Assembly: GCA_963585895.1 (NCBI GenBank)
Contig: OY757913.1
Span: 106,959,599 to 107,023,598, forward strand
Source: Sepioteuthis lessoniana
Taxonomy: Eukaryota > Mollusca > Cephalopoda > Myopsida > Loliginidae
Direction of reading: 5' to 3'
Length of the DNA: 64,000 nucleotides
Shown: positions 10,040 through 20,549 of the stretch, piece by piece
Numbering within the stretch: position 1 is the first letter of the stretch
How the letters are laid out: every line of letters starts with the position of its first letter
Notes under the pieces: generated by a model
What the model saw: the letters and a program-made list of their open reading frames with translations, nothing else
Databases searched by the model: none
Told to the model about the DNA's origin: nothing
Translations under genes and position numbers: made by a program

Positions 10040-10410
10040 ATTCACCTCGTTACCTATAGAGGTTGATATACCATAAAACCAAACCAGATAAAATCATATA
10101 TATTTAATATATTTTTACAAAAAGGATTTGAGATTAGATAATCTTTAATGGTTAATATGCCATATAACCTCACCGAATCAAATCATATATATTTAATATA
10201 TATGTATAAACGCGAATTTGGCGTTTAATAACATACAATTGTCGATATGCCATAAAAGCCAACCAAACTAAATCATATATATTTGATATATATGCATAAA
10301 GAGGATTAGATATGAAATAATCTACGATGGCTGATATGCCATAAAACTCAACCAAATCAAATCATATGTATTTAATATAGACGTATAAGTTGATAAGCCA
10401 TTAAAACCAA
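10040..10410. repeat. Minisatellite of SINE 3' tails, ~90-bp unit
   Basis: About four tandem units. Each has AATCATATATATTTAATATA, a GTATAAA-type spacer, a GGATTTGGCATTAAATAA-like segment, GTTGATATGCCATAAAA and a CCAACCAAAC-like run. Units start near 10093, 10182, 10271 and 10361. This is the 3' end of SINE-A/B repeated without heads. Confidence 0.85.
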
Positions 10411-10483
10411 CTACTTAGAATCTGTACATCACCTGATAGAAAACTTCCTCAAAGTAACTCTTATTGTCATAGGAACCCCAGTC

Positions 10484-10692
10484 CCCGTGGTGTAACGGTA
10501 TTATAGTAAGTGGGTTCGAGTTCATGTCACGCTAGCAAGTTCAACTTTGGACTAATACCTTTGGGAAATTTATGAATACCCTTATCGTTTCAGCTACGAG
10601 TTTAAAAGTTTCATAACAGTTTCTCTTAGAGAATAGTTTGGCATTAAATACTCAACGAAGTTTGATATGCCATAAAACAAAGAAAAGAAACC
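10484..10692 (+). mobile_element. SINE-A copy, shortened head
   Basis: CCCCGTGGTGTAACGG as A-box region, GGGTTCGAGTTCATG as B-box, then TACCTTTGGGAAATTTATG and the tail TTTGGCATTAAATACTCAAC..GATATGCCATAAAAC. About 20 bp of the head between the two boxes is missing relative to the 27307 copy. Confidence 0.75.
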
Positions 10693-10724
10693 ATCAAAGG
10701 AAATAGAATCGGTAACTTAAGTCT

Positions 10725-10965
10725 CAAGTCCTGGAAGAAAGGGATTGTATTTAACTTCACGTTAATACCCTCCGGAAAGGTCTTTATCCATCTGCTTTCC
10801 CTCCAGCTTTGGGTAAATAATAGGGCTGACTGGTCTCTTCAGTTTTTGTAAAGTAGCCTGATTATGAGAAATAAAGCTCAAGACTCAAACCAGTTTTACT
10901 ACTTTAAAGATCGACCCTGTCTCACACCCTGCTCGTAGGAGAGGAGTAATCAATATCTACAAGGT
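10725..10965 (+). mobile_element. SINE-C copy
   Basis: Contains TCAAGTCCTGGAAG, ATCTGCTTTCCCTCCAGCTT, GGGCTGACTGGTCTCTTCAG and ACCCTGTCTCACACCCTGCT, in family order. Confidence 0.7.
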
Positions 10966-11104
10966 GTCACATACCTGAAGCGTTTCGTAGAAACTAAGGT
11001 ACATAAAGTATCTAAATTTTCCAAGAATTCCTTGTTGGGTGATTTATGACTGGAAACTACCAATGAGTAGCAATATTGCTTCTTACAGGGTGTCCCAACA
11101 CTTG

Positions 11105-11380
11105 TATATATATATTTACCAGACCCTCCGCACGGGCAGGATGTGACACAGGGTCAGTTTTCAGCGGAGCTTTCCTTCTCCGAGAGTTGATGCCTAACCA
11201 AGGCTGAAGAACCCAGTCAGCTCTACTATTTACTAGTTGCTGGAGGGAAAATAATGGGATGCATTCATTTCAAAAGAGTGTTAGTACAATGTGAAATGCG
11301 ATCAGCCTTGTCCAGGATTTGATCACGTGATGCCGTGTCAATTTCTTACGTCGATAACCATTACATCCTGGTACTCCAGA
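11105..11380 (-). mobile_element. SINE-C copy, reverse orientation
   Basis: Plus strand reads from the 3' end (ATTTACCAGACCCTCCGCAC) through GACACAGGGTCAGTTTTCAG to the head region near 11340-11370 (ACGTCGATAACCATTACATC). Confidence 0.8.
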
Positions 11381-11764
11381 CTGTGCAAAATTTATACTAC
11401 TTTAGAAAATAACAATTAATTTTTTCGGATACCTAATTTTGTCACATGTTGGTGGGATAAAGTGATTAGCTTAATAAAAGGCAGCAACAATCGTTGTGTC
11501 TAAAAAGAGTAAAGGATCGGTTTTTTGCTCAGCACATGAGATTACCTTGAAGTGGAACAAAGGAATTCTGGTTCGATTCCTGTTGATTCTCATTCAAACT
11601 AAACCAAACTTGTGCCCCATTTTGGCTCGGTAGGAAGTTAAATGAATACTCTCTCAGCTCAGGGGATTATTGGCTGGACAAGTCACCCCCAATTGGCTTA
11701 AGAAATGTATTCCATGATGGATGTCAATACAGGGATAAAAAAGTATAGCATCAATTGAACTACA
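11381..11764. other. No assignable feature
   Basis: AT-rich with a short Ctg-rich stretch. TTCTGGTTCGATTCCTGTTG (11568) resembles an isolated B box, but no head or body accompanies it. Confidence 0.4.
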
Positions 11765-12250
11765 CCACTCGAATGGGGCAGTAGAATACGCCAACTGTGT
11801 TTCTACAGAGAGGTAAGACCCCTCCAATGAGTGTTCGGGATATGACACTAAACTGCATCTGATGCTGAGGCTCCGGCCTTAGAGTTTTGTGGAATGTGGA
11901 ATGCCACTTCATTGCCATTACTCCCAGTTGTACTCTGGCCGGGAGTGGTAGTGCCGGTTAGGGTCCCATCTATGGATGGAATAGAGCGGTTTCATCATTT
12001 TTTAAACTTGAAACCATTTTACATTGAAAAGATTTACTAGTGTTAAAACCATTTAACTGAGCGCCAATAAAACTATAAGCGTTACCAATACTGGAAACCA
12101 TTTAACTGTATGCAAACAAATGAGCTTTAACTCATTGACAAATAATGTCACCCACAAACCCTTCGTTTACCAATCATATATATTCAATTAATATGTATAA
12201 ATAGGATTTGGTATTAAATAACCTACAAGGGTTGATATGCCGTAAAACAG
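11765..12250 (+). mobile_element. SINE-B copy, near full length
   Basis: Head GCAGTAGAATACGCCAACTG, GTGTTCGGGATATGACACTA, GCCATTACTCCCAG and a TCCCATCTATGGATGG-like core. Internal units with ACTGTATGCAAACAAATGAG follow, then a tail with AATCATATATATTCAATTAA and TTGATATGCCGTAAAAC. Confidence 0.85.
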
Positions 12251-12570
12251 AATCAACTCACTTGACGATACACAAGTCAATGCATTTATCAAAAAGATGC
12301 ATGAAAATATAATTTGATTGTCAGTTATATAAAAAAAAGAAAAGCTGCAAAATTAGACCAATTTTTGCTGCTGTTTGTAGGTAATTGCATATAAAATTGT
12401 TTATGACAGATTTGACAGATTTCTATGAGTGGCTTAATTCTATGAATACATTTTTCAGATAAGTCTGTGAAAATCGATTGAAACTTTGTGCTAAATAACG
12501 ACACATGCATATAATTTCAAGTTCTCCAATTCATGAATATAATATCCAGCATTTTAACAACTTTGGCATT
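12251..12570. other. No assignable feature
   Basis: AT-rich interval. Short minus-strand frames have no motif. Confidence 0.45.
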
Positions 12571-12571
12571 A

Positions 12572-12573
12572 CT

Positions 12574-12623
<50 letters not shown>

Positions 12624-12802
12624 ATACCCTATATATAGATATGTATATAATACACCACATATATATATGTATATATATGTAACAATAATACCCATGTATA
12701 TTAAATATATATAAGGTGTTTCTTATAAATAATATATAAAGAAATGCATAAAAGATACACCTAATATATATGTCTATATAAAGGATTATATATATATATA
12801 TA
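12572..12802. repeat. (CA)n, (TA)n and degenerate TA-rich DNA
   Basis: CA units about 12572-12599 pass into TA about 12600-12622, then TATATG-type degenerate repeats to 12802. Confidence 0.9.
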
Positions 12803-12939
12803 TGATGTTTTTCAGAAACACGCAACTTATTTGTAATGTCAATTGTGGTTAGCTGGATGTTGATTACATCAGTTAATAATTGTGTTAAATTTACAGAAAC
12901 TAATAGACTACGTAATTTGTTAATCCTTTTTTAAATTTC

Positions 12940-13171
12940 AAGCTTCTCCCTTCTCCCTCTCTTGCTACTCCATCTCTTCTTACCCTCTCTCTGCCCTTCA
13001 ATCTATCTATCTCTCTCTCTATCTCTCTCTTTCTATATATATATATATATATATATGTAGGAATATTCCCCAACCAGTCAAGAGCCTGACAAGTGGTTTT
13101 AGAAGGGTCTTCATCTGAGATTTTCATTGAAAATATATATATATATATAGATAGATAGATAGATAGATAGA
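12940..13171. repeat. Pyrimidine-rich, (TA)n and (GATA)n tracts
   Basis: CT-rich sequence to about 13032, TA about 13035-13057, then TA/GATA about 13131-13171. Confidence 0.9.
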
Positions 13172-13344
13172 TATTCCCCTACCCCGTGGGGTTGAGTTCC
13201 CCGGCGAAAGAAGTAATCGTGTTGCCATTAGCGTTTATTGCAAGCCTCTTCATACATATGAATTGAGGTCTCGGCAGCCGTTGAACGGATGTATGTAAAC
13301 AATAGTAATTGTGATTCATAACCGATTTAAATTTACTTCGCAGC

Positions 13345-13503
13345 TAATGGCTCCACGCGGCTGAAGGGTTAGAAGCTTGGCTGGGCGTTTGGGTCAACCA
13401 GGTTTCGATCCCGGCTACGGGAACCTAATATGTCTAGCCACACTGATGAGTTCCGATAGAACGAAACAGATCTGTCTGTGGATGACTATATATATATATA
13501 TAT
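13345..13503 (+). mobile_element. SINE-E copy, with (TA)n tail
   Basis: CGCGGCTGAAGGGTTAGAAG and AGGTTTCGATCCCGGC (a good B box) precede TATGTCTAGCCACACTGATG, CGAAACAGATCTGTCTGTGG and a TA tail at 13485. The upstream GCATAATG-type block is missing. Confidence 0.7.
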
Positions 13504-13584
13504 GATTAGTACATTTGTTTTTGGACTGCTGGTAGCATATCAAATTACTAAACAGGATTGATTAATTTAAATTATTAATTTATA

Positions 13585-13660
13585 GTTTGTTTAATGGCAT
13601 ATCAATGTTGGTAGGTTATTTAATATCAAAACGATCCCAGTAGAAGAACAGCGGTGATAA
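13585..13660 (-). mobile_element. SINE-A 3' fragment interrupted by SINE-D
   Basis: Plus-strand text TTTAATGGCATATCAATGTT and GGTAGGTTATTTAATATC is the complement of the SINE-A tail. It reaches GAAGAACAGCGGTG and is then replaced by SINE-D. Confidence 0.65.
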
Positions 13661-13908
13661 TAGTAAAGTTGGCGACTGTAGTCGAGGGCGACTAGAAGGC
13701 ACCCTTTTCACTAGCAACAGCACCGAGGTGTAGAGGAGGACGCTACTCCTTTTCTTGGATTGCTCCACTTTACCCTTGGTACGTACCTTATATTGCTGAG
13801 TGTTTAGCAAGGAGGTATCAAGTACCATTTTTAAGTCTTTGGTATGACTCGACATGGGATTGAGCCCCAGGCTCCCTGACCATTGGCGAACAATAGGAAT
13901 CTTCCCGG
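13655..13908 (-). mobile_element. SINE-D copy, reverse orientation
   Basis: Minus strand: head ending GGCTCAATCCCATGTCGAG-type, ACCAAAGACTTAAAAATGG, GGTATCAAGTACC complement, GCTGAGTG complement and GGAGGACGCTAC complement. The (TTAC)-like tail is at 13655. Confidence 0.8.
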
Positions 13909-14044
13909 TAAAACAAGAACTAAGATGAACATTTTTATTGGGGCAAGAGATTACGACTTTTTATCAAATTAATAAAACTAATTAAAATTTCTGTCTTAAT
14001 TCATAATTGAGAACCATATGAACGAGGTGTTCGACAAATATAGT

Positions 14045-14208
14045 CTGTGTGAGGTTTCATTTTCAGACAAATATTTTTGGGAAAATTATGAACTCCAATA
14101 TTCTGCAAGTATGGTGGGGGAAGTAACACAACAGTTCTTCGATAAGGATGTCTTTGGCATTAGATTACCCACGAATGTTGATATGTCAATAAGCAAAGAA
14201 ACAGATGC
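14045..14208 (+). mobile_element. SINE-A, degenerate 3' two-thirds
   Basis: TTTCATTTTCAGACAAATAT aligns to the TTCACTTTCGGGCAAATAC block of SINE-A. ACAGTTCTTCGATAAGGATG and TTGATATGTCAATAAGC match the distal part. A 117-codon open frame across this copy and the next TA tract is therefore not a gene. Confidence 0.65.
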
Positions 14209-14249
14209 CGACACAGCGTACATGCATTCAAACGCATTTATTTCTGACG

Positions 14250-14252
<3 letters not shown>

Positions 14253-14304
<52 letters not shown>
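14253..14304. repeat. (TA)26 microsatellite
   Basis: Perfect TA dinucleotide tract. Confidence 0.97.
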
Positions 14305-14306
<2 letters not shown>

Positions 14307-14445
14307 GTGTGTTTTGTATGCGTCATATGTTGGGTTTCATGAGTATAGCCTTGTGCGTACCAATAAGCTAAGCCAAAACTAACCACTGTAACTCTAAGTA
14401 AGGAAGACTTGAAGAATAAAGTTTTGGTTGCATAGTTTCATGCAG

Positions 14446-14450
<5 letters not shown>

Positions 14451-14498
<48 letters not shown>
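14451..14498. repeat. (CA)n-(TA)n microsatellite
   Basis: CA dinucleotides pass directly into TA. Confidence 0.95.
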
Positions 14499-14544
14499 AA
14501 CACACCAAAAAATCTCCAAGACACACATTCAGACCCACACATTG

Positions 14545-14775
14545 GAAAAATCACTGCTCGTGAAATCAAAACCCACTCCAACACACACACACACACACAA
14601 CGACAAAAACATATCAAATATCAAAGAGGAGTAAAGAGGACTAAGGTAAAACGCTATCTAAGAAAAAGAGAGGATGACCTCAATATAAATCCATAACCAA
14701 ATGAAAATCATTCAAACTGCAAATTGCAGTGAGTTCAAGTTTCATTGAGTACCACATTGACGAAAACAATAAGCT
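14545..14775 (+). repeat. Dispersed repeat M, copy 1
   Basis: AAATCAAAACCCACTCCAAC, a CA tract, ACATATCAAATATCAAAG, GAAAATCATTCAAACTGCAA and GTTTCATTGAGTACC recur in the same order at 48905-49100. At the second site the repeat abuts a Penelope-like remnant. Confidence 0.7.
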
Positions 14776-14890
14776 GGAAACATACACGTATGTAAGAACA
14801 AAATAAATAAATTCTAAAAAATACAAATCTCTTCTTGGACCTACCTATTTAAAAATATTTTTGTTCTCTCTTTTGGCCTACAACAAAAAA

Positions 14891-14893
<3 letters not shown>

Positions 14894-14929
<36 letters not shown>

Positions 14930-15141
14930 GTGAAATATATATAAAGTAAAAGTAAAGTTGGTCACCGTATCGAGGGTGACCCTAACGCCTCTGTTTAATA
15001 GCTACTATACCGAGGTATATGAGAGAGTGCTACTTCTCTGATACGTACGTTATAATGCTGAGTGTTAAGCAAAGAGGTATTAAGTACCATTTTTTGAGTC
15101 TTTGGTATGACTCTACCTTCAATTGAACCCAGGTCTTCCGG

Positions 15142-15180
<39 letters not shown>
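14894..15180 (-). mobile_element. SINE-D copy between (TA)n tracts
   Basis: SINE-D lies at about 14945-15145 on the minus strand: complement text AAAGTTGGTCACCGTATCGA, TGAGTGTTAAGCAAAGAGGT, CTTTGGTATGACTC, with B-box complement CAATTGAACCCAGG. TA tracts at 14894-14924 and 15144-15180 bound it. Confidence 0.8.
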
Positions 15181-15182
<2 letters not shown>

Positions 15183-15750
15183 GAGATGTGTCTATAAAGT
15201 AACGGGAGTAGTGTCAGAATCAATCTATTTCAATTCCAAACAATTTAGAAGATTTTCCAATCGAAGTAACCTCCCTCACCACGAGTTTAATAGACTTCTT
15301 CTTCGCCACACTTCTATGCACAGCTTGAATTTTTCTTGGATACTTCTCAGCGTCGTCGTTACAGACCTCTTGATACCCCGCCCCTCGCCTTCAAAACAGC
15401 TTCCTTTGATGACCTTGGAGGACGTAGTAAGAAGGGGCACTGTCTTGGTTAAGCAACTACAATTTGTCTTGCCACAAGACTCGACTCATCTCACGAATTG
15501 AGCGAAACATACACCTCACAATCTCCTTGAAGACTTGCTGATTGATCGTCTAGTCATATAGCAAGGACTCTCGTTGGACAATGCCTTTCGTAGTAAAGAA
15601 CATTATCAGCATGACTTTGATTCTTTACTTCTATAGCCTTGCATTTTTCGTTCTCTTTGACGTTGTAGGCTTGCACTGACTGCCCTGGCTCTTGGTTTCC
15701 AGGTCGAAATAAACTAGTGCTCACTCTGCGAATCAATTCTGGTTCCTGGC
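15183..15750 (-). pseudogene. mariner transposase remnant
   Basis: The minus strand gives a decayed mariner-type transposase across several frames. Recognisable pieces are a TKSQGSQCKP-like segment (third-domain entry), KVMLI-type strand residues, TINQQVFKEI, the second catalytic region as NQDSAPS near 15440-15470, and a C-terminal GNYFEG-like piece near 15250. Frameshifts and stops are frequent. At 15183-15207, ATGTGTCTATAAAGTAACGG resembles the terminal repeat seen at 17892 and 20545. The upstream end is cut by SINE-B at 15752. Confidence 0.75.
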
Positions 15751-15751
15751 A

Positions 15752-16110
15752 TTGTCAGCTGGGGGCTATAGGATACACTGACTGCATCTCTTTAGAGGGC
15801 TAAGATTCCCCCGACGAATGTCCTGTATATAACACTAAAGAATCTGATGGTGAGGTTGCAGTAATACTGGAGCTTTTAGGAATGCAGAGTACCCCTTCAT
15901 TACCATTACACCCAGGTCAACTCTAACCTGGAGTGGTAGCACCTGATAAGGTTCTCTCTATGGGCCAAATAGCACTAAACTGTGTACTTGTGATAAACTG
16001 ACTTGTTTGAAATAGAACTGTTTATTTGTATGAAATGGATTTGGCATTAAATATCCAACAATGTTTGAGCTGCCATCATACCAAACCAAACCAAATCAAA
16101 TTCGGTTTAA
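15752..16110 (+). mobile_element. SINE-B copy
   Basis: Head GTCAGCTGGGGGCTATAGG, then GCAGAGTACCCCTTCATTAC, TAGCACCTGATAAGG, only one to two internal units, and tail TTTGGCATTAAATATCCAAC with CCAAACCAAACC. It follows directly on the mariner remnant. Confidence 0.85.
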
Positions 16111-16279
16111 TTTTGAAAGTGTTCACTAATATCTTGACGCACGCGCATTCGAGATTGTTTTTCTGATCATGATTCAGCCGTCCTGCTACCAATTTGGCAC
16201 AGACGATAAGCATACCAACCTCTTCGGTGACAGTCTTTTAAATACTGCCCCTTTTCATATTCCTACTATTTTGTTATCA

Positions 16280-16660
16280 TATGAAGAGTCTACAGACGAT
16301 CGACACACACCATCTACCTTTAACCGATGGATGTTCACAAAGGCCCTGCTTGTTGAAGGCCTCCCGCTCCTGCGATTATCTTTTATCACGTCGCAACCCT
16401 CTTTTAATCTTTTGTGCTTCTCGAAATCACGTGTGCGCGAGATTTTCTGATCTCCGAACCCTTAATGAAGAATTTCAAATTTTTTGACGGATTTTTTTTC
16501 CTACCGGAACAAATTTTCTTATCTATTCGTTCCTCGGTTTTTATATCTGAATGACTTGAAAAATATAGATTGTAAAATGGTATGTGAAAAATGCAATGGT
16601 TACAGAAAGCTAACCTCACAGTTATATACTCACAAGACATCATGTTAGATGATAACACAA
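16280..16660. repeat. Left arm of a long imperfect inverted repeat
   Basis: CTTGTTGAAGGCCTCCCGCT, AATCACGTGTGCGCGAGA and ATGCAATGGTTACAGAAAGC match the reverse complement of 18195-18600 in order. No known transposase was recognised within it. Confidence 0.75.
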
Positions 16661-16731
16661 TTCACTTATCCCTCTAATGATCATAGCTCGCACAATACAA
16701 TCCGTCTGATTACTTTTTCGACAAACCCTGC

Positions 16732-16734
<3 letters not shown>

Positions 16735-16776
<42 letters not shown>

Positions 16777-16791
16777 GTGTGTGTGTGTGTA

Positions 16792-16830
<39 letters not shown>

Positions 16831-16831
16831 G
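16735..16831. repeat. (TA)n-(TG)n-(GA)n microsatellite
   Basis: Three dinucleotide blocks in series. Confidence 0.97.
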
Positions 16832-17890
16832 GAAGATATTTAAGTATATCTTGGAATATATACACGCCTACATTTCATCGCGGATTTGCCAAGGTCCCTT
16901 TCTTGGTAACCATTCGAACTGGCATTTGCCTCCAGTGTCAAAAATAGACTTGTTGTTGATGTTGTAGGTTTTATAGTTGATTTTCTTCTCCTGAAATCAA
17001 GACTCCCAACTAACCATCCAGTAAAGTAACAATAATTAAATTAAACATCAATCTTTAGATTCCAGACCAACAAAAAAAAACTTTCTTGCCTTCATAACCA
17101 AAACAAGATTCTGCATACGATACAGATTGTTGTCAATTCAACTTCTTTAATCAAATATTGGATTTCTCAGTTGTTTATGGCGATAGGCCAAGACATTTTC
17201 CAAACTAGGAACCAAGCGATTAATTTTAATGTTTTACTTTAAACAGTGCCAAATAAAGGCGCAGCTGTTCAGAATAATCTTAATGGCCTTTCTCGCTAGT
17301 CAACGAGCTTAAGTATTTAAAACATTTGCAAACGCCAGATTTGCAAGCGGACTATCTTAATTTATAAGACTCTTCAGCCATAAACTTCGATTATTGCTCG
17401 GTAACGTGAACAAAATCTGACACAGCGGATAAATCCAGATGCAATTATTGAACAAAATATTTCATCAAACCCTTTTGTCTTAAAAGAAAGACATTTATAT
17501 TGATTCTCGTTTACGAGGCTATCTGAAAACATAAATAAAATTTGCAATAAAATGCCCTATTTTATTTCCAATCCAATAATCGACATTTTGCAATGGAGAT
17601 AAAATCTTGAGCTGTTTTTTTTTTGTTGGGGGGGGGCGGATGACGATGTTTCTTTTATTTATTTATTTTTTTTTTTTTTAAATTGTAGCAATGATATTAA
17701 AATTTTGTGTACCATGAACACAGGTTTAAAATACTCGTACGAGATGAAACATATTAAAATTCAAGTTGAGCATCTTTAGTCTTAGTCGATTAGACGGGCT
17801 GTTTCGATAGTTTGGAAGGAACTAGGGAAGTCGGCTATGATTTTATAGCCTAACCAAGGAAGAAAAAGATTACTCTATTGACAAAAATAC
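16832..17890. other. Mostly unassigned DNA
   Basis: Contains T-runs and a G8 run near 17630 but no reading frame or recognised repeat. It lies between the two arms of the inverted repeat. Confidence 0.45.
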
Positions 17891-17937
17891 AATGTCTGTC
17901 TGAAAAGTAACGTGACTAGGTGAGCTATGGCCCAAAT

Positions 17938-18180
17938 ATGGTTTGGTTTGGTTGTTCTTTAAAGGCATATCAGCCTTTGTAGGTTATTTAATTCCAAAGC
18001 CATTCTCCTCGAAGAACAGTAGTGGTACTATTTAACCCATAGCTGGGAGGATAAGGGGATTCATATCTTTGCCAAGGGTATTTGCCCGAAAGTGAACGTA
18101 ATAGTGCGACTGGAGTAGGAACTCGCTTACTACGATTCCGCAGTCCATCGCTTTAACCATTACATCACGAGGACTTCCCC
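17938..18180 (-). mobile_element. SINE-A copy, reverse orientation, near full length
   Basis: Plus text: GGTTTGGTTTGGTTGTTC tail complement, GAAGAACAGTAGTGGTACTA, CAAGGGTATTTGCCCGAAAG, and head complement ending CATTACATCACGAGGAC. Confidence 0.9.
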
Positions 18181-18194
18181 CGGCCTAAAGATGA

Positions 18195-18600
18195 AAAATG
18201 GGATTGTGTAATCATCTAACATGGTACAACTGGGTGTATATAACAGTAATCTTAGCTTTCTACAACCACTGCATTTTTACACGCTTTCGTTTATACTTCC
18301 TCTTTTTCGGGTCGTTCGGATTAGAACACAGAGGAACAGATAAACCTAAAGTTTTTGTTTCGTCTGAAGGATACTCCGTCTGAAACATTTTAAACTCTTT
18401 AAAAAGCGAATGGAAATAATACATTGTCGCGCTCACGTGTTTCTGCGAGGCACAAATTGCTTTGAGAGAGTTGCAATGTAATAAAACATAACTCCAATAG
18501 CGGGAGGCCTTCAATAAGCAGGACATAGGTGAACGTTAAACAGGTAAGTTAGATGGTTTTTGGCGATCGTCGGTTATCTGTTCGAATGATTACAAGTCGG
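18195..18600. repeat. Right arm of the long inverted repeat
   Basis: GCGGGAGGCCTTCAATAAGC, GCGCTCACGTGTTTCTGCG and TTTCTACAACCACTGCATTT are the complement of blocks at 16280-16660. The 88-codon minus-strand frame here has no counterpart frame kept in the left arm, so coding is not supported. Confidence 0.75.
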
Positions 18601-18884
18601 TTGGACATAAAAAAAAGTCATATTGTTTGGAAGACTATCATCCATGAGTTCAAATCCTGGACCTGACTGATTGCATTTCACATAGCACTAATACCCTTGG
18701 GAAAGGTATGAATCCAATTATTCTCCCTCCAACTATGGGTAAATAGTAGGGCAGACTAGGTTCTTCAGCCTTGGTGAGGCAACTAGTCTAGGAGAAGGAA
18801 AACTCTGAATTCAAACCTGTTAAACTCCGCTTAAAAATTGACCTTGTGTCATATCCTTCCCGAGCGGAGGGGTTGGTAAATAGT
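18595..18884 (+). mobile_element. SINE-C copy inserted in mariner
   Basis: GAGTTCAAATCCTGGACCTG (B-box), AATACCCTTGGGAAAGGTAT, GGGCAGACTAGGTTCTTCAG, and end GAGCGGAGGGGTTGGTAAAT. Mariner coding sequence resumes right after, near 18890. Confidence 0.85.
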
Positions 18885-19139
18885 ATAATCCATGATTTTG
18901 ACATACGGAAAGTCTGCGCAAAATTGGTACTAAGATTGCTGGATGATGATCAGAAAAAAACCCGCATGCAGATCTGTAAGGACAATTTTGAACATCTTCA
19001 AAATTGACCAGAATTGCTTCTTAAAGTCATCACGGGTGATGAGACATGGATTTTTAAGTACGACCCGAAAAACAAGCGCCAAGGCAATCAGTAGAAGTCC
19101 CAGAAGTTACCGAGGGCGAAGATACTGCACCAAATATGA

Positions 19140-19788
19140 AAGATGTCATGCACACAAATACAAAGCGACTCTGTTCTAAGTGGGAAGATTTATTACCGCT
19201 ACTCTTTAACACTTGTACCAAAACGAGAGAGATAGAATAAAAGAATTGCGCCATTTCCTTTAAGAGGCAGCGGCTTTAACTCGTAGAAGACGAGACAACA
19301 ACTATATACTTCATTTCTTCTTCACCCCGAACAAGCCTCCACCGAAAGGGGCTGCATATCGTTCAACTGCCCAACTTCGATTGGACTCGAACAGACTCGA
19401 CCAACTAACTCACTAACACACCGATTGACCAACTACGCCTTAAAACGCTTCTTATAAATACTCTGTTTATTCTATTTACTAATCTGAAAATAGCAGGTAT
19501 TATTAAAAATTTCTGGTGACACGGCATACTAATATTAGCTGACTACCATCATAAAGTTCACTCCAACATTTCGCCCACGAGCGATTTCAAAACAAACCTT
19601 TATATGACAGGAGTGACATGTGAATGCAACCAAGTTCCCTCCGCCTGACTTTTCAAGCACGAGCTTTTCTTATTAAGTCTAACCCAAAATGTTTAACTAA
19701 CCAACAATTTATTACTAAAATAACATAACGAGCAAGAATAATTATTTATGATCCTTAATTATATTACAGAAAGCAAGACAGTGAAAGT
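19140..19788. mobile_element. LTR-like insertion within mariner
   Basis: The mariner transposase is interrupted after ...AAGATACTGCACC and resumes near 19790 (AAGTAAAAAGTCAAAG). The block between may start TGTCATGCAC and end TATATTACA, i.e. TG..CA. GAAAG-like bases lie on both sides, but an exact target duplication is not clear. Its distal part (CTGACTTTTCAAGCACGAGC, AACAATTTATTACTAAAATA) recurs at 20585-20705. Confidence 0.5.
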
Positions 19789-20015
19789 AAAAAGTCAAAG
19801 TTATGTTGAACACGTTGTATGAGGCATCGTCCAACTGGGCTTCTTGTTACATGACCAGACGATCAATCAGGAAGTCTACACGGTGTATGTTTCATTCAGT
19901 GCGAGAGAAGATACGAAAAATGTGACAAGATAAATCGTAGCCGCTTCACGTCGAGAATGCACCTTCTAAAAACCTACTGAGAATCCGGCAGTTCGTGGCG
20001 AGAGAAATATCGTCG

Positions 20016-20258
20016 CCAATGGCCCGGGAGACCTGGGTTCAATCCCAGGTCGAGTCATACCAAAGACTTTAAAAATGGAACTTGATACCACCTTGCTTAA
20101 CACTCAGCATTATAAGGTACGGTTCAAGGGTAAAGTGGAGCAATCCTGGGAATGGAGTAGCGCCCTCCCCTACACCTTGGTGTAGTAGCTATCGAAAAGG
20201 GAGCCTTCGGGTCACCCTCGACTATGGTCGCTAACTTTACTTACTTACTAGACAAACC
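20016..20258 (+). mobile_element. SINE-D copy inserted in mariner
   Basis: ATGGCCCGGGAGACCTGG and GGTTCAATCCCAGGTCGAG (B-box) start it. AGTAGCGCCCTCCCCTACAC and GGTCACCCTCGACTATGGTC follow, ending in a (TTAC)n tail. Mariner coding sequence is present on both sides. The proximal A-box part appears truncated. Confidence 0.85.
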
Positions 20259-20549
20259 TCCCTAATAATCTGATTATGCTTCGTATGACGTTTTTATCTT
20301 CTCCAAGCTAAATGAGGTCATCAAGGGAACATATTTTGAAGACATGGAGACAATGAAAGGGCCGTGATGACTGAATTAAGGGGCATCCCAAAAGACTCAT
20401 TCCACTTTATGCAGAGGAGCAAGGCAGACAACAAGAAAGTGCATTAAACTCGAGCGGAAATGTTTGAGGAAGAAACTAAGTAGTTTGTCGTTAAAGAATA
20501 AAATAAGTCGTGATTCTAGTCCCTTTAGTTTTCAGACACATTCCATATA

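Larger units (their letters stand above)
17892..20545 (+). mobile_element. mariner element, decayed and split by nested insertions
   Basis: Putative left terminus TGTCTGTCTGAAAAGTAACG at 17892; putative right terminus is the complement of AGTTTTCAGACACATTCC near 20530-20545. Transposase pieces between them are on one strand and in the right order: VRKVCAKLV (about 18900), VITGDETWIF with the first catalytic Asp (about 19030), NAPSKN at the second catalytic region where the usual Asp reads Glu (about 19965), and FIFSKLNEVIKG plus FEDMETMKG (about 20290-20350). The N-terminal DNA-binding part is not seen. The gaps are filled by SINE-A (minus), the right arm of an inverted repeat, SINE-C, an LTR-like block and SINE-D. 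The element is inactive. Confidence 0.75.

Noticed and set aside
14018-14371. 117-codon frame with a varied N-terminal part
   Set aside because: The varied part is a degenerate SINE-A copy and the rest a TA tract.
18260-18526. 88-codon minus-strand frame as a host exon
   Set aside because: It lies in one arm of an inverted repeat, and the other arm does not keep it open.
20016-20080. Possible tRNA from GGTTCAATCCCAGGTCGAG
   Set aside because: Part of SINE-D, repeated seven times in the window with an identical downstream body.
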